Assembly (NCBI GenBank): GCA_001414345.1
Contig: LLCB01000311.1
Span: 1-64,000 of the forward strand
Length of the DNA: 64,000 nucleotides
Direction of reading: 5' to 3'
Origin: Hymenoscyphus infarciens
Taxonomy: Eukaryota > Ascomycota > Leotiomycetes > Helotiales > Helotiaceae
Part shown: positions 47,924 to 57,910 of the stretch, piece by piece
How positions within the stretch are numbered: the stretch's first letter is position 1
Layout: the number at the start of each line of letters is the position of its first letter
Translations under genes and position numbers: made by a program
The notes under the pieces: generated by a model
Databases searched by the model: none
What the model saw: only the letters and a program-made list of their open reading frames with translations
Told to the model about the DNA's origin: nothing

Positions 47924-50599
47924 ATGTCCAGCTTCACAGCAGCAACCATGTCACAATCACAACCCCCTGGAAATCCGCCTCGAGGTACACGAACACCTGG
48001 GAGCTTTTCACCCGCTGTCGGCACTCCGTCGCAGGCTCAATTGCCTTTCTCCTCAAACGCTTCTTCGCGGCCTGCTCTTCGCCGTGTTGATTCCTCCTCA
48101 TCCGACGACTCAGTATCGATATCCAACCCACGAACGCAACCCTCGAAGAATGCAAACGCGCAGACTCCTATGCCCCCGCCTCCGCCCCCGCGACCTCCAT
48201 ATGCAACATCTCATTCGAATTCGAGCACAGGAAGCTTGCAGAACTTCTCCAGACCAACCCCGCCAACACAAACTCGTTCGGATCTTCCCTTGAGGAATGC
48301 TTCTCCAATAGTAGGCGCAAAGAAACCATCGGGGGAGTTTGTGCGCGGTCACAGTCGAAAGCAGGGCTCTTTTGAACCATACCTACCTACAGCAGCAGCT
48401 TCGAAGTTGAGCAATATGGCGAATGCAAATTCCGGGCTGAGCGCAAGCCAGATTGCTGCGCAAGCTGCGATGCAGCATACCCACTCGCGCCAAAGGTCGC
48501 AGACGGTGCCAACCCAACACACGAATACCGACTCTGGATCGAATAGCTCTGGCAGTCGCAGGCCAAGTCGCGCTGGAGGGCCAACGAGTCCGCCTTTATT
48601 AAGCCTCACGGAGGCGTCCGGGCCAAGGGAAAGCGGGTTTGGAGGGCAGGTGTATCATAATGGGTTACTAGCTGGTGGACATCAGAGCGCGGCTCAGACA
48701 GCGGCCAATGTGGTATTTCCAAAATCTGCTGCTTCATCGCCGGGTCTTCCTCCTTCGGACCACGACCAACATCGGATGCAAACCGATAAACCCATCAGTA
48801 AGGAATCGAAGAGTAAAGTAAAGTTGTTTTCCAGACCGGGGAAAATCGGGATAAGTAAAGACAAGGAGGCCAGCCGTGGAGCATTGCCAAGTCCAAGTAA
48901 GATGGCCTCATATACCCTGCAGTCGCTGCAACGAGGAAACTTCAGTACCAACAGTTTGACAGATTCCATGTCGAGCGCGGCAAGCATGTACAGCATGGCC
49001 AATTCCTCTTCAGCAACAATCCGGGCCACGGACCCTCAATCCAACGAAAAAGAGACCAGAGATAAAGAGAAACATAAGCATCATTTCTTATCCCGGCAAA
49101 AGCACAAATTGTCTAGTAAGGATGAGCACCATTTACCTCTATCTTCAGCGGCCAGTAACTCGAGACCAGCGGATCCTAGTGCCCCAAGCAGTTTATATAA
49201 TTTTAACCTTCCTCCGAGCCCAGGACCTTCAACTACGAGTTTTGCGAAGAGCATGAGTGGATTGGATTTGAGGCATGGGGGTAGAGCTTTGAGAGAGAAA
49301 AAAAAGGAAGAGAAGTCTGATGCGTTGAGAGAAAGTGAATTATCTTACCAGAATAGTAACGAGTGGCCTGGCCCATCAAGTTTAGGTTCTGGCGCAGGTT
49401 CGTATTTGGGATCAGCAGGTGGTGGATACCCAAGTAGTATCTATGGCGGTGAGGCTCATCAGGAACTTGGCAAGTATGGGTTGAATGGAATGACTTCTGA
49501 TGATGCCTGGCCGTTTTTGAGAGCCAAACTCCTCATAATTTTTGAGGGAGAGGACTTGCGACTTCCGGTGGAAGATTTCAATCGCCTAGTCACGTATGTA
49601 TCAGATTCTATATGAAGACCAAATGGCTGACAAATTAGCATCCACCTTCAACGTTGTATACAAAAACGTACTCCAAATTTAGTTGTGGAAGATTTGAGGG
49701 ATCTCCTTGCAACGGGCTTCAGTTCTTTGGATCAGACGTTACGAAGAACGCCAGATGAACGGCTCATCCCACATCTTGTAGAGATGTGGCTCTTTACCTT
49801 TACCTCAATCTTGCCATATATGCAAGCAGTCTTCCTCCCACTCGATCTAGAATTTAGTGGCCATGGTCTCTTAATGTCCGCAGACGCGGCAAGAGATTTC
49901 TGGGGCGCTCTCCCATCATCCTCATCCAACGGAAACGTCCCTGCTTCACAAGCATTGGAAGTGAGAAGAATAGTCCTCACCGCATATCGGGACACCGTAA
50001 TTCTCCCTCGTTTCGACACTCTCAAAACGATCTTCTCCCGGCTCTCCCTAGAATCTATATCTCTCGCCCTCCCACCAACAGACATCCTCTCCACCTCCCC
50101 CGACTCGTTCGGTCGCCCTTCCACAGCCATGTCTCTCGACCCATCACACGGTTCCTACGGCTCCCAAGCTACTACCCTCCTAGGTGGCGGTTCCTCCGGC
50201 GACGGCTCCGGGAATCGATCCCGCGCAATCTCAAATGTATCGCATGGCTCTGATTCCGCCAGCGGTTTAGGGATCAACAATTTACCTCCTCCACCTCAGA
50301 GGCCCTTTACTCCTAGTAGTACGCATCCGTTGCATCGACAGCGGGAGAAGACGGTAGAGGATAGCAGTAAACAAGTTACGGAGACGGTGGGGAGGATGTT
50401 GCAGTGTATGAGTGTGCTTACTAGTGTTGGTGTTGGTGCGGGCGGGGATGAGGGCAGTCAGAGGAAGATGGAGGAGTTGACTAGGGGGTTGAAGTTGAAT
50501 TGGTTAGGCAGGGGGAGGATGGGGAGGGATAGGAGGGGGCTTGTGGGGGCGAGGGTTACGGGGAGTTTGGCTGCGGGGAGGGTGGGGGTTGTTGTTTGA
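47924..50599 (+). CDS. hbrB: HbrB/Bit61-like TORC2-associated protein
   Basis: Exons 47924-49593 and 49639-50599 give 876 residues. HbrB (hyperbranching in Aspergillus) is the filamentous-fungal relative of yeast Bit61 and mammalian PRR5/Protor, subunits of TOR complex 2, which controls polar growth and actin. The first about 500 residues are Ser/Pro/Asn-rich and disordered. The conserved region starts at DDAWPFLRAKLLIIFEGEDL (residues about 525-545), crosses the intron at RLVTIHLQRC, and continues through DLRDLLATGFSSLDQTL, LVEMWLFTFTSILPYMQAVF and VRRIVLTAYRDTVILPRFD. A Ser/Gly-rich insert separates this from a C-terminal helical piece with VGRMLQCMSVLTS. The tail is Gly/Arg-rich and compositionally odd. 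The start is the first ATG in frame; a second at codon 9 is also possible. Confidence 0.88.
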
Positions 50600-52892
50600 G
50601 TATTTGCCGTCTGAGATTGACATTTTGGGTGGTGGGCTTGTGAATGTACTGCATCTTCTGGCGTTTCCGGGACGAGGTGGGATTGGGGTATCACCAACTT
50701 GATTCGACGGCTTTGTATAAAGGGGACTGGCGTTAGTGATACCACAGGTCCTGGCATCAAATTGGGAAACATTGAAAGCTAGAAGAAATTGAATTGTGTA
50801 TGATGTTGACAGGATTTTGGGGGTCGTGCTTCTGTATGGGGATCATCTCCTCAGTTAAGAGGTTTCTTTTGTCTTTTTTTTATGTTGGTACTCCCTTTCA
50901 AACACAAGTGTGTTCGCTTCCTCTGTTATGTCCTTATGCTTTGTCTTTCATTTTAGCGGGTACAGGAGGACGGGGAGAACATGGGCAAGAGAGAATGGAA
51001 GGTGGGTCTTCTATTCAAGCTTTCCTTATTATGCTCAGAGCTCGGGTGTTCTGCTTGGTGGAGGGGAGTTTATGTGGGAGGGGCTTGTAGAGGATGTCAG
51101 TGGGGATGTGGCTATGTTTGTTGGTTTTCTGTTGGAAATTGGAATGGGTTCAAATCGCAAGAGAAGAATAGGGCGGGAGGTTTGTGTTTTATAAGACATG
51201 GAGAAAGGGGAAAGTGAGTGAGTTCTTAGGGACTTGGACGTGTACGTGGGGACTTTTTGAATAGAATTCGGAGCTTGTTTGGAGCTGTTGGTATGAGAGT
51301 TGGGATGTCCTGAAGACCCCCTTTCCCTCCCTGGCTTGGTTTTTCTCAAAGCTAGGTTTCCTTTTGGTCCTGGTTGCTATTTACCGTCATCCTTGTTTGG
51401 GAATTCAGATGGAGTCGAGCGAGAAGGGATGAGGAAGGTAACGTTTGGTACCTTCTTGTTGAACTTCTCTAGCGGATGCGAGTGCGGTGTCTTGAACAAG
51501 GAGACGAGAGGTGTTTGTAAAGTTTGAGTGGGTGCTTTTTGCTCCTCCCAAGCTACTGTGGGGGTAGAACGTTGAGTATCTCGTTGGATTTTTCATACGT
51601 GGTTCATTTGTTTTCGGCCGACTTTACGGAGATGTTAGGGGTGCTTACACAAGCGATCTTTAGTGGAGTGTTCTCCATAAATGTGCGTACTTCAACTTTC
51701 TCAGGTCTATCGATTGAGAGGTCCAATTTGGAGAAGCCTGTTGTTTAGTCATGATTTGAGCGAGATTATTGTCTTCTTTTGGGGAAGAGGAGGAGTTGTT
51801 TTGTGGAAAGCGGTTATAAGCGAGGGGTGGTGTTGAATCAAGCAGGGCTTATTAAGATACAATTCTATGAGGTAAATTCGATTGGTTGGAGAGTGAATGA
51901 TCCATGTGAAGGAATGGATGGGAAAGTGGATCCAAAGGTCTTGGTCGCATTCAGATACGAAATCGCTCCGCCGGCTATTCGGGCGGGGGAGGGAAGTGGG
52001 GAATGGGGAGTGAGCGTACCATTCTTCTTTTGCTCGTATGGGGTTTGATCTATGACAGAAGGCTTTATCAACAGCGGTAGAATTTCTTTCTTTATTATTG
52101 AGGTGACTTCGGAGCTGAAATTTATGAAATACGAGAGAAGCTTAAAAGAGGTAGTCACTTGGTTTAGCTAAAAGTAGCCCTCAAGAGAGACAGACTATCA
52201 TCATAACGGTCCATCTATCCTTGATACTGAATCTTACGTAAAATTCAGAAAAAAAGTAGTCGGATCCCAGAGTAAGTATAATATTCCCGAGGAACTACTT
52301 TCGGCTAACCGGCAAGCATGAGCTGGGTGGATCGCTATGCGGTTGCTAGGGAGCAGATGCCAGGGTCGATGGCTGTGTAGATAGAGGGGGCTATGATTCA
52401 ATGGAGGATCCAGATCGCGATCCGCCGCTCCGGATTTGGACTTTAAGTCAAAGGGGAGTTTTGATTTGATCTTTCGAAAGCACGGTTGGGGTTAGTTTTT
52501 CATGTGAGGTGCTTTTGATTGTGGTTTTGTTCTGAGACTGGGGTCAAGGGCTGTGAAGAATGTTGTGACCAGGGTGAGAGGCGGAGCTGGTTTTGAGGAT
52601 TTTGATGACGAACGAATCGTGGTGAGATGAGGATCCTGATTCATTGTGATCGTCTTTGTCATATTTCTAGGTTCTAATACTTGAAAAGACGTTGGATTTG
52701 AAGCGTGAAATGTGTAAAGGTGTGGGTCCTTTTAGCGATTAAAGCCGAAAAATGGTGTATATATATTCATTCGTCCACTTCCTGTTCTTTCCTTTTGTCA
52801 AACCTATCATACTTCCACCTTAACAAAGTTCCCCTAAGCATCCTTACGCCAAGTAGCATTTTTTGAAATAATCTACCTTTACAATTGCAACA
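50600..52892. other. Long intergenic region between HbrB-like and AKR genes
   Basis: About 2.3 kb. Several frames of 60-105 codons occur on both strands (for example 50794-51217 and 51035-51349) but overlap each other, lack motifs and show no splice logic, so none is called. The left half is G/T-rich on the plus strand, likely 3' UTR of the preceding gene. The last about 150 bp before 52893 contain TATATATATTCATTCG at about 52755 and a pyrimidine-rich leader, a plausible promoter for the aldo-keto reductase. A regulatory or non-coding RNA role is not excluded. Confidence 0.45.
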
Positions 52893-53997
52893 ATGGTTAA
52901 ATCAGCAGCTAAAGTTGTTTATGGTGGTTCTGTTATTGGTACCATGACCGAAGACGTTGCTCGCCAACAACTCGATGTCCTAAGGAAATACAAAATTGAG
53001 ACTATTGATAGTGCCAACCGCTACGTTTGAAAACAAATCTTCTATTTATAACATTGATTAGGGCTGGGCAACGGCTAACAGTCCATAGCGAGGAAGTGAA
53101 GATATGCTTGGCAAGGTTGGAGCAGCTAAGATTTTCACCATCCATACCAAAGCTCCGGCTCTTACCCCAGGTGCTATGACCAAGCAGTCCGTTCTCGATG
53201 CTATGGAGCAGAGTTTGAAAAAACTTGGTGTTGATAGCGTAAGCTTACCTGCAAGTCCAAACAATTCGAGAACACCACACTTACGAATACCCCAAACATA
53301 GGTCGAGGTCTACTACCTCCATGCCCCATCTCCTTCTGACCCAATTGAGGAAACCCTAGCCGCAATCCGTATCCTCTACGCGGCCGGAAAATTCAAACGT
53401 TTTGGACTCTCCAACTACCTCGCCCCAGAAGTCGAAAAGATTTACGAAATCCAAAAAACGCACAACTCCGTTCTCCCCTCCGTCTACCAAGCTAACTACA
53501 ACGCATTCGCTCGCAAATCAGAAGAAGATCTTTTCCCTCTCCTTCGTTCCCTTGGATTCTCAATTTTTGCTTACTCGACCACCGCAGGTGGATTCCTCGC
53601 CAAAGACGTCTCCGTTTTTACCGATGAAAGTCGCAAAGCTGAGGGTGGGAGATTCGCGATGGAAGGATTGAAGGAGATGTATAGTTCTTTGTACAACAAA
53701 CCCTCTTTGATTGAAGGGTTGAAGGTTTGGAATGAGGTTGCTAAGAAGGAGGGTATCACCAATTCCCAGTTATCGCTTCGATGGGTTTCTTATCATAGTT
53801 ACTTGGATGGAGAGAAAGGAGATAGAGTTGTTCTTGGAGGGAAGAATGTTGAACAGTTGGAAGATTCTTTTATGGCTCTTGAAAGAGGTCCGCTTAGCGA
53901 GGGGGCTGTGGAGAAAATCGAGGAAATTTGGGGGGCAATCAAGAAGGACGCTCCGAGAGATAACTGGAACAGTTATTTGGCGCTGAAAGCGGCTTAG
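52893..53997 (+). CDS. Aldo/keto reductase, AKR7 (aflatoxin aldehyde reductase) type
   Basis: Exons 52893-53024, 53089-53238 and 53302-53997 give 325 residues, normal for an NADPH-dependent (alpha/beta)8-barrel reductase. The catalytic tetrad is visible: Asp and Tyr in IDSANRY (about residues 39 and 44), Lys in FTIHTKAP and His in YYLHAP. AKR7-type text includes GSEDMLGKVG, FGLSNYLAPEVEKI, PSVYQANYNAFAR and VVLGGKNVEQLEDS near the cofactor end. The first intron uses an unusual GTTTGA donor but has a good GGCTAAC branch and TAG acceptor; without it, an in-frame TAG at about 53086-53088 would stop the protein. It lies tail-to-tail with the P-loop kinase gene, 96 bp between stops. The substrate (an aldehyde or succinic-semialdehyde-like compound) cannot be told. 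Confidence 0.93.
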
Positions 53998-54093
53998 AAG
54001 GAGCTTACTTTGACTCTTGGTAGTATGTATTTTGACACTCTCCTATCATCCACAATGTTTGGCCGGCGATCTTACATACATACAGGCTTTTCG

Positions 54094-55256
54094 TTACTTC
54101 TCGTCGGCTGGTTTCCACTGCTCGTCCTCTTTGCTTTTAATCACCTCATGCACTTCCAATCTCCCATCTACGATTTCTTGTCCGTTGACCAAGTCGTTTT
54201 CTCGTACCCTTTTCCAGGCGAGTTCTTCGTTTGCTGCGATTCCAGCTTTAACGTGGCGGGGTACTAGTCGTTGACCTGCTGTTTCGAAGGGGACGCTTAC
54301 GAACCTGTATGGCTGTTAGATCTCATTACTGGTCTCGCCTTACCATTTCTTGGGAAGATTAGGTTTGAATATATTGACAGTGTGAGAGAACTGAGTGTCT
54401 GTGTTCTGCATACCAAAGTTCGTCCATTAATTTCGCCGCATCGGACCAAGGAGAAGTGTTGAGAGAAAGATAATTTCCTTCGAAGATAATTATTCGTGCT
54501 GTTGACGGGATAGGAATATCGTCGTAGACAGGGTCTTTGAGTGCGTGAGAAAACGAAGGAGCGTAAAGAGTTGGGGTGGAGGGTTCAAGCGGTTGACGGA
54601 TCGATTTGACCAAGGTTAGAACTGGGGGAATTGTTAGTATATGACTTTCTTGCCAAAGCAGCTTGGGGGTATTTGTAGAGACTCAAAAATGAGGAAAATG
54701 GAATGTGAACAGTCTACTCATCGATTATGATCGCAAAAATTCGAGAGACGAAACTAGGGAAATGAAGAAACCACGTGACAAATTCACTTACAAGCTTCTC
54801 CATCAAAAGTAAAGGCGGCGCCACGTCTATCATGTGCAAATTTGGGATCTGGCATCGCATCTAACTCTTTTCTCGAAAAGTGATATCCATCCATTGGTAT
54901 GAAAGTAGCGGGAGGTGGCATGGTTGTCTTTCCGTAGAGTGATGCATTTCGGGTGTTGATTCGTCTAGCCACTGTTATCGCGAGTGTCGTTTTTCCTTTG
55001 TGAGAGAAACGTTATTTAAACCCCTCGCATTACGAAGGGGAAACACGCTCCATGAAGTTGAAAGAAGAAAGATATGGAAAACGGGTAGTTACCAGAACCT
55101 GGGATTCCTGAGATGGCTATCAGAAGACGTTGGGAGGGCGGGGTAGTTTGGTATTTAGCTGTTGCTATTTTTAGAGTTTCTTGCATCGTGTGCTGTGATG
55201 TTGAGGAAGACATTACCCCAAATCTTCTCGACGAGTTTATCGACTTGTTCCTCCAT
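54094..55256 (-). CDS. P-loop kinase of the YFH7 / uridine kinase-like family
   Basis: Exons 55256-55217, 55158-55093, 54995-54792, 54621-54414 and 54304-54094 give 242 residues. It belongs to the small fungal ATP-dependent kinases related to yeast Yfh7, pantothenate and uridine kinases; the physiological substrate is unknown. Walker A GIPGSGKTT is assembled across intron 2, followed by IPMDGYHFSRKELDAMPDP (substrate-binding DGYH), RRGAAFTFDGEAF, a Walker-B-like IIIFEGNYL, and a C-terminal RHVKAGIAANEELAWKRV then ENDLVNGQEIV segment with the lid. Starting at 55256 (MEEQVDKLVEKIW) and splicing a 58-nt intron gives a coherent N-terminus; the ATG at 55213 lies inside that intron. The gene is intact. 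Confidence 0.9.
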
Positions 55257-55829
55257 GGCTGGGTTGTTTATTTTTTAATTTTCGTAGGTCCTCCTGAAGT
55301 TGGGAATCCAGGTGCGGGGTCAACCGCGCCCCACATTTCTACCTCTAATTCTTAAGCTGTACTACTGAAATTGTTGGCAGGGAAAACAGACCAGGAAGAG
55401 TAGGGTTTTAGTAGTGAAACATGTCTAAAGTAACGCGCATCTCTTTAGTTACGGAGGTAGGCTTTAGAAATCGCTTAAATTGCTTTGCACTGTGGTTGCA
55501 GTGCAGCTGAGATCTTTTCCGGGACCATCCGTTATAATAACGTTTGTAATAATTTAAGGAAAAGATACATAAGTTCAATGTCCCAATTATCCTGCATATT
55601 TTCGTAACCCCCCTGAGATGCCGCTGGTCTTACGGGGTTCTCAAACCCCCTGATAATACAAAACCACACAAAAGGACGTTGCTACGTGAATAAGGCTTTA
55701 TGTGTTTGCTCCTACACTAGCGTCATCCTAGCGCCTTTTGTGAGCTTAAATAGACTTATTGCTCTTGCGCAAAGTATGTGACAACCTCTCACCACCATCT
55801 GTCAAATTTTAAACAAGCACTTTCCCGCC
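55257..55829. promoter_or_regulatory. Intergenic between kinase and BTB genes
   Basis: About 570 bp of mixed composition between divergent starts, with no gene. GGCGGGTACC-type or other known operators were not seen. Nothing further can be said. Confidence 0.45.
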
Positions 55830-56464
55830 ATGTCAAAAATGTCCCACAATAAAGTTTTCGACCCAGACAGAGATCTTACCTTAATTCTCAATGGAAACTT
55901 GGATAAAAAAACACCCCCACGCTTCTTTTTCTTAGCAAATGACAATTTGAAAAAAAGGTACCGAATTCCAGTTGAACCTGGTGAACTTCAGGTAGATGAA
56001 GTCCCAAAAGATGAGATTCGCATTCTCGTCTCCTCTAAGCATTTTGCACTCTCCTCCGAAGTCATTAAGGCTATGCTTTCAAACACTTTTCATGAGGGTC
56101 ACGCACTTCATGCCACAGGTTCAGCAACTTTCTCACTCCCTGACGATGAGTCAACAGCCTTCGGAACATTTTTGTTCCTTCTAAAAACAAATATTTACCA
56201 GAATGTGTTACACGAGAGGTTCTCACTTGCTTGGCCGTACTTGTGGATAAATACCGTTTCCACGAGGTTGCAGAAATTGTGGTGGAAAAGTGGCTTGATC
56301 AGCAGGAAAGCAACTTCAATTTAGATCTGCAAGATATCAAGAAGTTCTCAAGAAGCAGCTTTGCTATATGGTCATTTTCTGGGTGTTTGATAGGGAACAG
56401 CTATTCACCGAAACAACGAGCATCTACGTAGATAATCCTACTTTCTACAACAATTTTGGGGTGG

Positions 56465-56639
56465 TGTAGCATAAGGGATAGATCACAAATCAGGAGCTTA
56501 TGGCTGGGCCCGGTAAAATACGTGAAAGTAATCTCTTATATAGTGTAGTAATAAACGTCTAAAGAGAAGAGGAGAGTGTAAAGCACTCTTGTAACTATAT
56601 ATAGGTCTACTAGTATAGTCACGTGTCCTTCCTATAATA
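56465..56639. repeat. Left LTR (175 bp), lightly mutated
   Basis: This copy keeps many CA/TG dinucleotides (TGTAGCATAAGGG, ATGGCTGGGCCC, GTCACGTGTCC). Compared with the right LTR about nineteen sites differ by my count, all transitions, and about seventeen of them have C or G here and T or A in the right copy. Confidence 0.9.
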
Positions 56640-57598
56640 TGCCCGTCTAAAAGAAAGGTTAGCTCCGAAGACCTAAAAAGAACGAAATAAAAGAAAGAAA
56701 CAAATAAGGCTATAACTCGTCTTCTAGTTCTTAAGTAAGCTTCCTCTAAGTTATAGCTGGCTTTAGAGGTTATATACCCTAGCTAGCGTCTATATAGCTA
56801 CGTCTTATTAAGCTATAATATTACCTGACTTCTAGCTATAAGTAAGCTTCCCTCTAAGTTATAGCTAGCTTTAGAGGTCGTATACCCTAGCTAGCGTTAT
56901 ATAATAGTATTCCTTTCCTTTAAGATACTTAAGAGCGCTTTAAACCGTGTGTAACACTAGTGTATGTTCCTGGCTCGTACTACGTCTTAGAGAGGTGTAT
57001 CGATATAAGGAGTAAGAATTCAGTAAGATATAGACGTGCGGTCGGTAGACGTGCGAATCATCGGGATAGCCGTTGCTATAGCAACGTAAGGAATGCTAAA
57101 AGAGGAGAGGAGAGAAGATAAAACCGAGTCTCGGAGGTCGACATTAGAGCGGAGGCGTAAGAATCGAGGACTCGGGACTTAAGAGATCGAAGAGAGGTTA
57201 CTCGAAAGATCGTAGAAGATGTGTATATTAAGAGATTAAAGAGGGGTTACTTAAAAGAACGAAGTAGGTATATATACGGAGTATAAAGAGCGTAAGAGAA
57301 GAGAGATTACTCGAGAGATCGAAGAGACTATATATATAGAGCGGAAAGAGCGTAGGCGTAAGAGAGTTATTCTTCGTCTTTCTTACTAATCTATAGGAGA
57401 TCTAGAAGACGGTTATACTTATTACTAGATAGTGTATATACTAATAGCTAGATTCTAATCGAGTATTCGAATTATAAGAGTAGGAAGCGGATAAGAGAGG
57501 TAGAGGTAAGAGGTATCGGTTATAATATAGTAGCGGAAGTGGTTTTAGTAAGCGGGGTCGATTTAGAGAGGTTACTAGATTTTAGAGTATTACTACTA

Positions 57599-57773
57599 TA
57601 TAGTATAAGAGATAGATTACAAATCAGAAGCTTATAGCTAGGCTCGGTGAAATACGTAAAAGTAATCTCTTATATAGTATAGTAATAAACGTCTAAAGAG
57701 AAGAGAAGAGTATAGAGCACTCTTATAACTATATATAGGTCTACTAGTATAGTTACGTATTCTTTCTATAATA
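57599..57773. repeat. Right LTR (175 bp), RIP-mutated
   Basis: Collinear with the left LTR without gaps but shifted toward T/A (TATAGTATAAGAG, ATAGCTAGGCTC, GTTACGTATTC). It borders the long RIP-degraded block on its right. Confidence 0.9.
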
Positions 57774-57910
57774 GGTGGTTTTTTTCGATAATCTTTCTAT
57801 ATCTGAAAGAGCTATTAGTAAGTTAATACTTTTCTCTTTAAAGGTCCTTACTAATATTCTAGAGCTTATAAATAAGTATAGAGAAGTAGCTCCTAGAGAA
57901 TTATAGATCA

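Larger units (their letters stand above)
56465..57773. mobile_element. TRIM-like LTR retroelement, 1.3 kb, inside the BTB gene
   Basis: Two direct repeats of 175 bp (56465-56639 and 57599-57773) enclose about 960 bp without a coding frame. A 5-bp GGTGG duplication flanks the whole (56460-56464 and 57774-57778). The left LTR starts TGTAGCATAAGG; both end CTATAATA, the last CA perhaps changed to TA by RIP. Length, 5-bp duplication and lack of gag/pol fit a terminal-repeat retrotransposon in miniature or a deleted element. The interior carries two copies of a roughly 57-bp direct repeat (about 56730-56785 and 56842-56898, AAGTTATAGCTNGCTTTAGA). A tRNA primer-binding site was not recognised. Confidence 0.88.
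55830..57910 (+). pseudogene. BTB/POZ-domain gene, frameshifted and split by a TRIM element
   Basis: The 5' part (55830-56464) encodes a fungal BTB protein: IRILVSSKHFALSSEVIKAM and LPDDESTAFGTFLFLL are typical of the domain, then VLTCLAVLVDKYRFHEVAEI in a different frame and LCYMVIFWVFDREQLFTE in the third frame. Two one-base losses, near 56190 and 56360, would account for this. The last frame runs into the LTR element at 56465, whose sequence supplies a TAG at 56467-56469. Joining the target site to DNA beyond the element (57779) keeps the frame open for about 44 codons to 57908, with FDNLSISERAI and LELINKYREV, typical of the helical C-terminus of such proteins; further downstream stops look RIP-made. 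BTB proteins usually mediate dimerisation or Cul3 binding. Sequencing error could explain the frameshifts but not the insertion. Confidence 0.8.

Noticed and set aside
50794..51349. Several 75-105-codon frames
   Set aside because: They overlap on both strands in G/T-rich presumed 3' UTR and lack motifs or introns.
55830..56464. Programmed frameshifting in the BTB gene
   Set aside because: Two shifts in the same direction without a known slippery site, next to a disruptive insertion, fit decay or sequence error better.
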